Shown here: positions 36,495 to 49,543 of the stretch, one piece after another
How positions within the stretch are numbered: the first letter of the stretch is position 1
Layout: each line of letters starts with the position of its first letter
Source: Capitella teleta
Taxonomy: Eukaryota; Annelida; Polychaeta; Capitellidae
DNA: 64,000 nt
Direction of reading: 5' to 3'
Assembly (NCBI GenBank): GCA_000328365.1
Contig: KB295515.1
Span: 236,932-300,931, forward strand
Program-made: the position numbers and the translations under genes
The notes under the pieces: generated by a model
Databases searched by the model: none
What the model saw: the letters and a program-made list of their open reading frames with translations, nothing else
Told to the model about the DNA's origin: nothing

Positions 36495-38215
36495 ATGTAT
36501 CAAGTTGTTGCCTTAGTAGTTGTTTTGTGTCTAACTGGTGGTCAGTGTCAATCCACTCAAAAACCTCTGACTTTCGAACAAGGACATCAATACTGTGTGG
36601 AGACTAAACACGCGGTCGACAGAGTTTACCAACTACAGTCTTCTGTTAATGAATTAACGCACATAGTGAGGAAACTGCTAGTAGTCGCATTAGGTAAGGA
36701 AGAGTTGCTTTAAAATTATTTAAAATCATTGTTGATTTTGTCGATTTTAAGAGGACCTCTGTACATTTTGGAACATTTTTAGATCGATTTTAAGGTATTT
36801 TTTGAGTGACGAGAGACCATTGTTGACAAATTTGGTCGAATGTAAAATGCTCTTGCCTCTTGTGCCATTTGTGATCCTCGTGAATTTACAGCTGATCCCT
36901 GCCGGACGTGGAACAATGAAGTATCGTGCTACAAGTTCAATACAGAGCACCTGACTTGGCCCAATGCCAAATCTGCCTGTCTTACAGGTGAAGGTCACTT
37001 GGTCGCCCTGGAAAACCAAGCTGAGAATGACTTCATCCAACAAACTTTACGGAGCAATTCTGGTACGTCAAGTTGTTCGATGTTTAACGCCTATAAATAT
37101 AGGAAGTTTTTATATAGGCATGCTGATTTGCATATCAATTCCGAGCAGGGGCCAAACCTGTGACCTCTCTCCCTGTCTCGAATCGGGTACCCTAACCAAT
37201 CGATGATCGAGACCGGTCATACAACCACATCAGAGCTAACATAATGCGTTTATCATGGCCAATGAACATGTCATCTGAGCCTCCATAGCACTGGGCCCAC
37301 CCGATCGTTCACTATGGCTCATATGACGACCCACTCACACGTTTCGAGCTTTTCCTTCATCACAACAGCCAGTATGTGATCGACAGGCAAAATGTCTATT
37401 AGGCCTATTGTGTGTTTTATCTTCTTCTAATATTGGTGCTGTATTTCACATGTCTTGTTGTTTGTGTTTTGGTCCCAAAACATGTCACATGAAGCTTTGT
37501 CAATGATAAAATTATGAAAAATTACTTCAATAATTCTTTGAAACTAGAACCAAAGAGTTGTGTCTTTAATCAAAAAACCAACGTTTGACAATAATAATAT
37601 TATGTCAATTATACAAATCAGAGACGAAACTCATTGAAGATAATATCTGACCCCTCACTCCAAAACCAGTACTAAGCCGCTGAAACAAGCGTTAGATGAG
37701 ATGGGTTCAAAATGTTGATTTTTTTTTTTTTTTTTTTTTTTGATGGCGAAAAAAAATATATATCCTCTTTCCTCACTTACAAGAATCCTATCAGTCTGTA
37801 TAACTAAGCCTATTATCTTGACATTTGAATCATTTTGAATCTGCAGATCGTCCAATGTAATATAAATAAGGGTATTCGTAAAGTATCATGCCATACCTAT
37901 AATGTGTGCATGAGAGATATATCAATAAATGAGGTCTCACATATGATTCAATGATATTATATTTTTGCAGCGTACAACAATCATAATTGGTGGACTTCTG
38001 GATACAAAATTGAAAACAATAAAAAATGGGTTTGGGATGGTATACACGTGGACACGGATATTGCGCCCGAACGCTGGTTCACCAATGAGCCCAACAACAA
38101 AGGCAAATCGGAGAAGTGCGCTGAGATGAAGATGCTTTTTGATTTCAAGTTGAACGACCAACATTGCAACTCGACGAATGCCTTCATTTGTGAATATACA
38201 TTCAAAAGGCCTTGA
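36495..38215 (+). CDS. Secreted C-type lectin, EPN type
   Basis: Exons 36495-36693, 36892-37062 and 37971-38215 (all phase 1) give 204 residues. The start is the ATG that opens directly into a signal peptide (MYQVVALVVVLCLTGGQC); an upstream in-frame GTG is ignored. After a linker of about 45 residues, a single long-form C-type lectin domain runs from about residue 68 to the end. Expected disulfide pairs are C70-C79, C96-C197 and C173-C189. E163-P164-N165 is the mannose-type sugar motif, and L184-N185-D186 stands where the family has WND for calcium site 2. WWTSGY and FICEY are typical framework pieces. No membrane segment is present, so it should be a secreted calcium-dependent sugar-binding protein, in invertebrates often an immune or adhesion molecule. 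Splicing within the domain is by intron 2. A polyadenylation signal lies at 38255-38260. Confidence 0.93.
37722..37741. repeat. Poly-T tract inside lectin intron 2
   Basis: Run of about 20 T in the intron between lectin exons 2 and 3. This intron is 908 bp long and otherwise unremarkable. Confidence 0.85.
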
Positions 38216-38254
38216 ATGTAACCTTGTTTGAAATTAGGGCAAGTTTGAGCAGCA

Positions 38255-38260
38255 AATAAA
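38255..38260 (+). terminator. Polyadenylation signal of lectin gene
   Basis: AATAAA 40 bases after the stop codon of the C-type lectin gene. No other gene is near. Confidence 0.7.
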
Positions 38261-39626
38261 CAATGATAGCTGGAGATGTTCAATTTGGGTTGTTATCACT
38301 TATTCTGGATTTTTTTGACTGCATTCAGCGTAAAATATGGTACATGCATGTTGAACAACTAAAGCTTACATTCGCAAGATGCTTGAAGCAACCATTATAA
38401 TTATGCCAATCGGTTAGAGTTCGTTGGGAAAAATATTATACAATATATATTATGTGTTCAGTTGATTCAAATGCATCGAAATCAACATTACAACAATAGA
38501 TAATGGAATTACCCTAAAAATGAACAAGTGATTCTCACAAAATCTTCACAAAGATCTTATCTAATTCCCTTAAAATCTCATTTTGAATGTTTCCTCCGAT
38601 TTTGAAATACATTTTTCGCCTAATCACATGAATAATCTGAGATGAAAGAATTGGAATACCGAGAGCTGATGAATTCACACAATGTCCTATGACGCATGTT
38701 TTCAACGTTCTTAGCAGGCCAGTTTGCAGTCCGATTATGTGACAGAATTCTTCTATTCAAAATCCGCACTAGTCGAACTCTTGCCAACAAGGAGCATCGA
38801 TGCAGCAGATGTTGTGAGCTGTCCTATCCATGAACAGTTGTTTAAAAGTGTCAAAAAAGCGTACACACGGACACAAACCGCGCGCATTCGATCCATCCAA
38901 ATTAGGAAAAATGGTTTTTGTGGAACAAGAATCAGAGGGGGGGGGGGGGAGGCAAATTAGGGTGGCCTCTAACATTATTGGGGATTTTCTGTAGAGAACG
39001 GTCGGGATATTATTGTTCTCTCTAGATTTCAACCCCATGCATAATTAATATGATTATCCAGGAATGAAGCAGCCAAATGGGAGGATCAGATCCGCGTCCC
39101 ATCCAAATGGACTTACCTAACAGAATCAAGAGATCCGGATTTGGGTGGTGGCAGTAGAAAAAAGTGTACAAAGAGCTTTGAGGCGCATTTAGGCCAATCT
39201 GATCCATACGTTCTGATCACTATAATTGAAGTTGTTATCTAAATTATCATTTGAAATTTTAGTCATCCGAATTCAGTAAGTATACAACAATTCGGAATAC
39301 TCTGGCAAGAAATTGCTACTGAATAATTATAATTATACTAAACTTAGTAATCAAATCATGAGCTGTCTTCACAATGATTCAAAGGTTAGCACTGGATTTG
39401 CTAAACGATCAGCTGAGTAGCTACGGTTCATGGGCAGTAATTTACTTATTTAGCAGTATTCGAGAATGTGGACATAGAAGTTCTATCAAGGACGCTACAT
39501 AGTCAAGAATCGTTGGCAACAAATCAGTCGTTTTAAAGAATAATATATCTCAATCGACAATTTTTATTGATTAAATATCACCATGAACCACATACTCTCA
39601 GCTCTGAGAATAATTCCGAGACCAGC

Positions 39627-39680
39627 TAGGAATTTACTTTTAGCCTAAGAATATATCCTTAGGCTAAAAGTAAATTCCTA
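39627..39680. repeat. Perfect hairpin, 23-bp arms
   Basis: Arms 39627-39649 and 39658-39680 (starting TAGGAATTTACTTTTAGCCT) are perfectly complementary around an 8-base AT loop. The size suggests a tiny MITE-like insert or an extrusion-prone palindrome. Confidence 0.95.
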
Positions 39681-42600
39681 GACTTAAGAATTTGCTTAGC
39701 TAACAGTTATGAATCTTCGTGAATACCGCAACAGATGCCCTATTATACATGTATGTTTGATGCTCAAACTACCAAAGCTATAAATACAGCTCAGTACCCA
39801 GAATAATTACCATTAATTACACACACCCTAAACACGTTATTAAGCTGTGAGCATATCATTTGTTGTGCTTATCAACCGCTGTTTTGAATGACACGAGAAA
39901 AGACGTCGTGGCCTCTTCATATTAATAGTGGTGTATACACCAAAAAATTGTCACGAACATTTGAGTAGCCATATTATTATAGAGACAAAGATAATATATG
40001 TTGCAACTTGTAATAATGGTGAATGACGATATGGGGGTCAATCCTATACGCAAGTGTTTCTGAGGCTCAGGGTGTTTGCAATACTGGAAATCATCTGGCT
40101 TTGTTTTGAAACTTCGGATGGCTCATTATCGAGCGCCAGAAAGATATCGCGGCCGAGTAGGAAGACTCTTTTCCGTTGATACTCATATATCAGACACGGA
40201 TACATTTTCTCCACAAACAAAATACGAGATGGAATCAATGGTAGAGTTTGCGTGAACCAAGGATACCTACTCTCAATAGTCTCAGCCTTGAGCACATCAC
40301 GCGAGTGGCACTCTATACACGATATATTTATTCATCATAATCGGTGTCAGTTAACAAGACCTACAAATCAAGTTTCGTTGATGACAAGCATCAATTATTA
40401 GCCTAAGAGCATTAATAGCTGACGTGTTGACTAATCAAGACATTCATCTTATTAATATCATCCATTTTCGTGTTAAACAGCTTTAGACAAAGAAGCGAGC
40501 TCGGATTGAAAAATAAACTTGGTTATGACTTGGCTGACTTATATAATTTACAGGTATATGCTATGGTATCCTGAATGCCTTTCTGTACGAATCTGTTCGA
40601 AATAAAACGTGTGCTATATCCCGTAATGTTTTTTAATACATTCAATGTGTTGATATTAATACATCACGGATTATTAACAGTCCCATTTCATGGAACTCTG
40701 GATTGCGTTGCTTGTATTTTCAGGACTAATTTACAAATAAATTTCCAGGAACAACTCGTTATTTATAGCAAAACTTGATGGCTCTATGATCACATCAAAA
40801 CATTTTTATCGGTTTTCTGAATGTTATTCTTGCCTGCTCCTATTCTTATTAATTTGCTTCAAAAGTTTAATTACTATGAGTTCAAAATATTGGCAGTTCT
40901 TACAAAACATCAATAAACATTATATCGACCAGTCCTAATTGAGACAGAACCCATCTGGATAACTTTTGGAAAGCCTGTAAAGACAGAGCTATCACGGATC
41001 TTTTGGCAGTTTAAATTATCCATGAGATTTCACGCTGGCCTTCTAAGAACAGATGACACTGGCGGGAAGATCTACGGAGGCTGTAAATGTCGGAAAGAGA
41101 CCACTTGATGACGAGGATGGATTTCTCCGGAGACGTCTATAACGTTTTCTTGGAAACGGATGCTCAGAGTGATTCATAGGGCAATCTCTTGAAAGGAGGT
41201 ACAACTGTGAGAGATGCTAACAGATGAAAAGAAATCCAACGAAAACCATTGAGATGTGATATACAATGTATTTGCATTTACAGCGAATCTTTATGGTACG
41301 CTCTGTCACTAACTATAAAAAGATATTGCATCTGTCCTAGTCATCTTCAGATCAGATATTAAACATCATTGTGTTTGATTGCTACCCTCTTCCTCGGGAA
41401 TTTCATTACATGTGATCACGATCGGACGCGTGTGCTTGATTGCGTAACTTAAATCATGACAGGATCCGAACTAATGACAGCTCTCTCATTCTCATTGGAG
41501 TGAAGTAGACATATAAAAAGGTATAACTACCCAGCTGGATTGAAGTGTTGCACGTGTTACTAGGACCGGGTGAAATATGTGACATTGAATATAGCGAATT
41601 GTGTATGTAAGAGGCGACATATAGAGTATATTGACTTGTGACGGCTTCAATTGTGTTAATTTGAAACACAATCGCCACGGCCGGATTCCTACACATTGTT
41701 ACACAATTTAATTGTTAGACATTGATTTGTTACACAAGAAGAGCCCATTTTAAGAGGTTTAATTGGACATCCAAAGATAAGACACATGTATGTACGCATG
41801 TATGTATGCACATATAATATGTGGAAATGTTTTTGTTAGTAATTTACTAAGGCACTTTCTTAGCACATTATTTTTCCTCGATCGTTAATAACGATGCAGT
41901 AATCATAACGCCAAGTACTTTAATATTACTCTACCACTAGAAACTCACGTTTCCCTCAATTACGCAACCCTGGTCATGGCCACGTGTCCACCACACAAGG
42001 TCCTTCACATTTCCCAAAGACATTTTGTTATATTTATTCTTATTCGACTAACGAATCACCGGCTGGCTAACTGGTGAGTGATAATAGTTTAGCTTGTTTT
42101 CTACTTTTGAGCCACATAAACATTTAGAAGAAACACCGTTCACATTGATCGTTGACGTATAATCTAATCACTTATGAATTAATTCACTTCCATGTAGCCC
42201 TGCGAATTGTGCACAACAGGCATAATAAGCTCTTTGGTGATCTCTGTATAGTGCTTCTGGGCTCTCTGACGTACATATCTTATGACAGACAGTCATTCTG
42301 GGTGAACACACACATGCACTATTCTAAGTCGAATTGTGTCACCAAAGAAATATAAAAACGTTTATGCTCCCCATCACCTTAAACTGATTCGTGTTATCCA
42401 TATACATGTACTGGATTCTGATGATCGGAGTGATGCGTCCCGAATCTAGTGGAATTCAAAATAACGTAAAAAGTGGAAATTTTGACATTTACCAATGGTG
42501 GTATTATATACTGTAATTATTATATTATTATATATGTAATTATGAGAGAATGTAGTGCCATCGATTCTATGTCATCTAAACACGAACATTTCGTTTATTT

Positions 42601-42682
42601 CAAATAAGTCCTTATCCTCTTGAATTCAAATACACCACCCTATAAACATAGATATACAAGTACCATGTACTAGTGCCATGTA

Positions 42683-42712
42683 CTAGTGCCATGTACTAGT
42701 ACATGGCACTAG
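42683..42712. repeat. Perfect 30-bp palindrome with adjacent 13-bp repeats
   Basis: Half-site CTAGTGCCATGTACT is followed directly by its reverse complement. On the left, tandem copies of the TAGTGCCATGTAC unit (from about 42660) lead into the palindrome. Confidence 0.95.
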
Positions 42713-44260
42713 CGGCTTCTGAGATCTTATAATATTCAATGCTGAATCTGTACTTTTATTTCAAGGACTCCTTGACATTGAGTGAGCATTATCCAGTCAT
42801 TACAGGCGGTTTCTTCCTTTGAGAAAAATCACAAGTATAAAACCAAATAATAGAGAATAATTGGTATATATCAAGGATATTTGAATTAGGACTGTAGCTC
42901 TAAAGTGAAAACTACTGTTATGCACATAATATATGCCTATAATCATTTATATCTAACTGACATATAATAGATCAGTAGCACATAATATGTGGATAGTTAT
43001 ACATGTGTACCATCTTTGCTAATTCTAGCAACTTCTTTTTACTCATTTTTGTAATTATTTGTACCAATTTCCAAAAAATAAATTGCGACAAGGTCCTTTT
43101 CGGACACATAATGTTTTATGATCTCCACTCGAATATTATTTCGAGGCATAAATCGATGGAAGCAACTGCACGTGTCGCCTTATCGGAGAAATGAAGCAGA
43201 AGTCGACGCGTGTCTCGGATGCTGAGCCGAAGCAATCAACCTTTGGTCGGACTGAAACGAGAGTAGGTTAGGGGATTATGATTAAGGGGTCTTGCTGTAC
43301 CCAAAAGGAGTAAATACAGTTCGTGGTAGCTCTGTGAAATAGGTTACTGCTCAAATCATTGAATGAGTTATTCTGTTTGTGAATGGCAGATTCGAACTTT
43401 GAGCAACTTTGGATGGATGTGAAAATCACGATGGCGATGTGTCGATGCATGTATTTACCTGTTATTGTTTATTGGTTATTGTCAGTCAGTAGTATTCGAC
43501 ATCTGTTCGAGGATGGATGTAAAGTTGTTCCACAAGCTGAAACCGTGGATCATGATGAAAGCTCTTACTCAGATTAGTGTGGATGTTGCTAGGGTCTTAT
43601 AGTGATGTTGCTTCCGGATGCTGCTCTCATGTCCTTCAAAGTGACCTTGAAAAGGAATTATGTCATACAAAATATAGAGTGGTTTGGTCACAGGATCCCA
43701 AAATATCCAGCCTCTTGTTATCTCACCCACCATTAGATGTAACCAATTATTTGTGTTATTAGAAAAAAAGATCCGCGACTTCAAACCAGCTTTGTTACTT
43801 AATCAGCTCAGAATTCTGAAACAAACTTCTTAGGTTAATCGGAATTGAGTGCCACAAAGGACACACTTATGGTTGGTAAGGCTGACTTTAAACCTCCAGT
43901 GTCTAGCACCAAGCCCTTTGGAGGCGAGCATACAGATACTTCAGCCACTACCTCTGATGCCGCAAGCCAATTTGGACAATAATTTTATTTAGAGATGTAA
44001 ATAAAATGGATCAGTCATTAAAAGAATCGCCCTGCGGCGTTAATCCGCCAGCTGTCTACTCATCGTTCATCTCTCGCAAAGGGCTGGACCAACAATGCAT
44101 GGCTCTCATTCTTAGTATTAGGAAAATAATCAAAATATGCTTTGCTGCATTTTTCTTTTCTATTGTGGTCGTGCTGGTTAGTGGTGACCATTAATTTTGT
44201 TTATTTTTGCCTGTAAACTTTCTGTTCTCACATTCCAACGTTCTTGTATAACGACAGGAT

Positions 44261-44362
44261 GTCAGATAGGATGGCCTCGTGATTCTGTAGCTGAATAATT
44301 ACTACAAGGTGAAGCCGAATAGAATTATGCTGCTATATAATCACGAGGCCATTCTATCTGAC
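44261..44362. mobile_element. Small hairpin MITE
   Basis: A 102-bp unit with 24-bp inverted ends (44261-44284 and 44339-44362, starting GTCAGATAGGATGGCCTCGT; 23 of 24 match). The centre is AT-rich and non-coding. No clear target duplication is seen. Its right end abuts the dispersed repeat beginning at 44356. Confidence 0.75.
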
Positions 44363-44621
44363 TATTAACGTCAACATCTGAGTGAGTTACTGGGATTATA
44401 CCACGAAATAAACCTTCAAACTCTATTGACGCTTGTCTTGTGTGCGCCATATCTCCAGTATCAATGAATAGTAACATAACATTATTTTCTTCCAGAACAA
44501 TGTCAATTTTCACCAAAATTGATTGAAATTCGCCAATATAACAAGATCAAGATAGACAAATACTGTCATGAACCATTTAACATAGATAACTGCGGACACA
44601 ACTATTAGAAATCGCACATCA
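44356..44621 (+). repeat. Unclassified interspersed repeat, copy 2
   Basis: Homologous to 4075-4484 in the same orientation, shorter by an internal block of about 120 bases. See copy 1 for shared segments. Confidence 0.75.
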
Positions 44622-45189
44622 GCATACAGGTGTGAAATAAAGAATGCTTGCCAGGTATCAACTGAGGTTGGTTCATTAAAGTGCAATGAGAACAGAAACA
44701 AATGGGCTTATAAGTGCAATGAGATGAGGTGAAGCACTCAGTCCAAAATAGTGATGAGTTGAACAGAAGTAAATGAAATAGAAATAAACGAAACGAGTTA
44801 ATCAACATCTCCTTCCTTGGGAGGACTTGAAGCCAGGAAAGGTGAGTCTCACTGGGGGGTGAATCTGCCGACCATTTCGGGTGTGGTACCCTTCCTGGGA
44901 GCCGGCCGGATTAGTCGGCGCGGTGGCTGGGTATGGAACAGCCCCTAATACATACAAAAGTATAATTAGTTATGACAACATACCAAAGTACAGTCTCTTA
45001 GGTCGGGACTTAAAATGGGGACCTTACAACCAATGAAATAAGTACTCGTAATATATGGGCAGCGCTTTGAGGACTTTACAAAAATAAATTAATTATTTAT
45101 TTATTTATTATAAATGCAGCGTTGCACTGGAAATGTGGGTTTTTTTCTTTGAAGGTTATCCAGTAGGAATTTGGATGCTTGTCCTTTTT

Positions 45190-46835
45190 TATTACTCCGA
45201 GGCGCCACTCCTTTGACACATCATCAGTGAACCAAATTGGTTGTTTCTTTCTGTAGTTAGGAGGTTTTGATGTGGACTGGAGGTGAGCAGATCTGTGTTC
45301 TCCCAGTCTTGCTTTTCATTCCTCAGGGAGTGGAGACGTGGATAGTATATAGCTCCTAGCTGGGTGTTTATTCTACGATTGAAGAATAATTGTGCTGGAC
45401 TTGGTAGCTGATCGTCGATCGGAGTATCATGATAAGCAACCATTGCTTGAGTCATTCGGGTGTCGTCACCGACAGTCTTCATGAGCATCTGCTTCATTGT
45501 CTGAATGGCTCGCTCAGCTCTCCCGTTGCCGTGGTGGTAGTAAGGGCTGGAGGTGCTATGCTGGATGTCTAGTTGTTTGCAGAACAGGCCAAAGACCTCT
45601 AACTTGAAGCATGGTCCATTGTCCGATATCAGGCGTTCCGCAAGGCCAAATTTCTGGGAGATGCGGTGTAGAGCCCGGATGACTGCTAGTGTGGTCTCTG
45701 AAGGCAGTGCATCATGTGTGATATAGACAGAGTAGTAATCCACAGTCACGAGTGCTGGTCGTCCTTTGAAGGTCATCAGGTCCAATCAGAGAACTTGTAT
45801 GGGCCGTGAGGCAGAAATTTGTCGTTGAATTGGAAGAGATTCCTTCTTCTCGTGGATCTGGCATCCATCGATAATATCTTGTATGTCTGCTTGCATCTTG
45901 AGCCAAAACACACAGGTCCTGGCACGGTGGAGTGTGCTGGAGAGTTCTTGGTGTGCATTATAAAGTCGTTGACAATAGAGTGGGCGCAAGACATCGTGGA
46001 CGATCACTCTGTTAATGACCAGAAGGGTTTGAGTTCTAAGGTGATGTCTTGCTGATAGTCTGGCCATCTAGTCATGATAAAGGTTGCCAGTTGTGACAGC
46101 AGTGGGTGGCCTTTGGTCGCTTGTTGAATCACCTGAATATGACTTGGCTCAATAGCGAGCACTTGGGCGATGGTGACGTCGAGATGTGGTACTGGGTGGG
46201 TGTTAACATCAGAAATGAGTCTTGAAAGAACATCAACGATAAGAACATTGATCGCACCAACATAGTTGACTTCAATCTCGTACGATCTTAGTCTGAGCAG
46301 CATTCTCTGGAGCCGAGGTGGAGTCTGGCTGATGGGTTTACGGAATACGGGCTCCAACGGCTTGTGGTTTGTATGCACTGTGACCTTGCGCCCGAAGGTG
46401 TAGATACTAGCTATGGAGCCGCTCAATGGCAAAGAGGGCGGCCAAGAGCTCACGCTCATTGTTCGAGTAATTCCATTCCACTGGGGTGAGGGCTTTGCTG
46501 ATAAAAAGCACTGGTTTTTCTTCTTGGATTAACACCGTCCCAAGGCCCTTGAGGAATGCATCAGTTTCCATAATGACAGGCTTCTTTGGGTCGTAGTGAA
46601 TGAGCTTGGTGACTGTGGAAATGTCTTCTTTGATCTTGTTCATTTCTTGGTTCATGTCGCTGGTCCAGGTGAATCGAACATCTTTCTTGAGTAAAGCCCG
46701 CATCAAGTGGGTGTTCTTGGAGAGATTTGGAATGAAGGAAGAGAAAAATTCACCGTTCCAAGGAAACTCTGTAGTTCTCCTTGTCTTTTCCTTTACCCAT
46801 CTTCTCTTTGATCAATCAGAAGTGAAGCCAGTTCG
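45190..46835 (-). mobile_element. Ty3/gypsy-like LTR retrotransposon fossil
   Basis: On the minus strand, pieces of a pol polyprotein appear in the order typical of Ty3/gypsy: the end of reverse transcriptase, RNase H, then the integrase core. The gag, protease and main reverse transcriptase parts are absent, and no flanking long terminal repeats could be recognised. It is a partial, broken copy with several lesions, apparently moderately old. Base composition is GC-richer than the surroundings. Confidence 0.88.
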
Positions 46836-46996
46836 AGTGCCCAACACAGACGTAGAAATTCCGAAACTATTATAGAGCGATGCTCATTTACGGTAACAGA
46901 CATCTTCGAAGACCAAGATGCCTGTTTTGCACCACTGATCATGTCCGAGAACCGTAACATGTGTTAATAATAATAAAAATTAAAAATAAAAGTATT

Positions 46997-47360
46997 TTTT
47001 AGCTACATCCAGATAGCTCGGTGGGTTAAACCACTGACTACAATCCAATGCCGACCGTGGGGGTCGAGGTCCCGGGTTCGAGACACGATCAGGCCACGGG
47101 CGTTATGATTGTGAATTATAATTGTAATCCGTTATAATTGTAATTCTTCGGTGACTCTGCAGTGCTGCCCAACTGCGTAACAAGGCCGGGCGCTGTGTAC
47201 TACTGTCTATGGTGGTATGCAGGTTAAAGAACCCTTGGGATTTATCGATAAGAGTAGGGGGAATTAAACCCCGGTCCCAGGCCTTCTGTTCTGGCGCCCG
47301 TATCATCCGATCGGATTGGGTGGAGCCGTAAAACTCCATCACTCACTCACTCACTCACTC
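46997..47360 (+). mobile_element. tRNA-derived SINE, copy 2
   Basis: Same family as the SINE at 17603: a tRNA-like head with an A-box region (TAGCTCGGTGGG) and a B box (GGTTCGAGAC), the same body, but a (CACT)n tail instead of (CT)n. A 14-bp target duplication AAAATAAAAGTATT flanks it (46983-46996 and 47361-47374). It lacks the left arm of the internal hairpin present in copy 1. Confidence 0.93.
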
Positions 47361-47379
47361 AAAATAAAAGTATTAAAAC

Positions 47380-47896
47380 TAAATATGTGAAACGAGAAAG
47401 AAATAATGTCAAATACCAAAATTCGAAAGGATATCAAGAGCTACAACATAAAGGGAGCTTAATTAAATAACAAAATAACTGAATGCAGTCAGTCTTCATT
47501 TGTAATTTCAAATTCTAAAAGTAATGGTTGAAATTTAATATCCAAAGACATGACTGTTACTGAAATCGGAAAGACATTTTTGTCGATCGCTGCAAGAAAG
47601 GCTGATTTAGAAATGTTCACGTAAATAGTAATAGAAATCTAGAACTAGGTTGTTGTTTTCACCTTGTGATACCTGAGCACGTTAAACATTAGCCTTGCGA
47701 CGCCTTTCTGCTAGTTGCACCAGTCGTTTCCTAGAATTACTATCGCATTAATTTAAGAAGCGCCGAAAGGGTGAAGGTGTATATGGTGATTCTTTGTTCT
47801 AATAAAGAGAAGTGAAAGCAGGTCACCTGTGGTTTCTTTGTGACATTTACGGAAACGGATATCATTAGTACCACGTGGTGTCTGAAAGAACGAACA

Positions 47897-47932
<36 letters not shown>

Positions 47933-49540
47933 GGTAAATTGGCAAAGCATTCATTGCGCTTCTGAAGTTCTGCTACGTGGATGCAGTTTGTGATCGAATT
48001 GAATGCAGTCGAACTACTGATCCATCAGAACTGTGTCAATTATGGAATTGTATCTGCTATGTGCTATACGTTTGCGGCCGGTAATTGCATGAATATACCT
48101 GAGTAGACCACTGCATGCTCACTCATAGCACACAAGCTAATATACATCTAAATAATGATCACTCATTCCGTCATCATCAGGACATAGAAGTGAAGAGAGG
48201 ACGACCATCAACGGTTGAATACTCGGCGCCATTAAGATATATTAATAATGCTCGGCAGTGTTGGTTTTTTTGATTTTCGATTCGGTTAAGTTTGAGTTTT
48301 ATCGGAGGATTTAACCCAGGACTGAGTTGATACCGCATTTTAATTTGTAGCAAGTAATTTCGTACTTCTATTTCGATCAGTCTCACCTCAGAAGCCTCTT
48401 TGATATTGCCAGTTTTCAATGATTGGCTATAAAGCGAGCCATGATTGTGAGTTTTTCAATACTCACAGATTCACCATCATGTACCATCATTAAAATACTG
48501 CGTCGTTTCTGTATGTATTATAAAACTTAAATGTTTGGTCTGGAGGTGTGAGTTATCATCAATGAAGTACCATGAAAGTAAATTTTCTGTATAATTATGC
48601 ACAAGTTGTATTTTCGAACGAGAACCTATAGAAAACTTACAGAAACTGTACTTGGTAAATGTTCCTCTGTGTGTGAGCGGACACCCCTTACCCGCTGAGG
48701 CACAACCTCATTCAATTTCAGGGCTGATAGCGACCCTGGATCAAGTTAAAACTTGCATTGAACATAAAGCATGAAAACAATTTCAGTACGTTATGGTTGA
48801 TATAGGAGACAGTACGTTGATCACAACAGCAATAATGGCCACTCCGATTTATGTGCTTGCATGTGCATCATAACGCCCTAGTGTCTACGGACGGGAAAGT
48901 CTGAAATGCTCAATAGTTTGACCATGGCAATACAGAATTGGGCAGGTGTTAAATATCAGCATCTGACCTTAAAATGAGAACCCTGCCTTCGCCTTCAAAA
49001 CACACGGACGCCTTCGACTTGTGTTGGGGGGGGGGGTAAATATTATGTGAGTATCAGACAACCGAAGAAAGAAACATAACACACTAAGACATAAGGCAGT
49101 AAGAGAATTGTACTGCTTAAATACAACCTATTATACATGTATCGATCCTTAGTGTCGGTTGAATAGTCAATACCAATTTATTTCAAGTGAGATGGCACGT
49201 GTCCATACAGGATGGACCTGGGCAGGAATCGAACAATTTCTTGGTACAATAGTGCTCAAAGTGAAATAGTTTTGTGATAATATATTTCAGGGACGCATAG
49301 TCACCAAACTGAATAGAAACGTGAAATAACGCCATACCTTTTACTACAGTGCAAAGCATACACAAATTGTGAGCATTACAATATCAATAATTAACCAAAT
49401 CATCCCAACTTGGATTCGTTGAAGAAACATTGAAATTGAGTTCAATCTTATGAATACATTGTGAGTCACTGCACTGCTCATACTGCCTATTATGTTCCAC
49501 ATTCTCAAGCAGATCGGCAACAGACTCGACATCAGGTTTC
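47380..49540. other. Intergenic, no supported gene
   Basis: Includes an A-run of about 33 bases at 47899-47931 that may be the tail of a retroposed sequence, and a G-run at 49027-49036. No coding signal was seen. Confidence 0.5.
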
Positions 49541-49543
49541 TAA

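Larger units (their letters stand above)
38290..44255. other. Intergenic, palindromes, no supported gene
   Basis: No frame shows a recognisable domain. A minus frame at 40044-40295 has protein-like composition but no splice context or known motif. Two near-perfect palindromes are listed separately. Confidence 0.45.
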
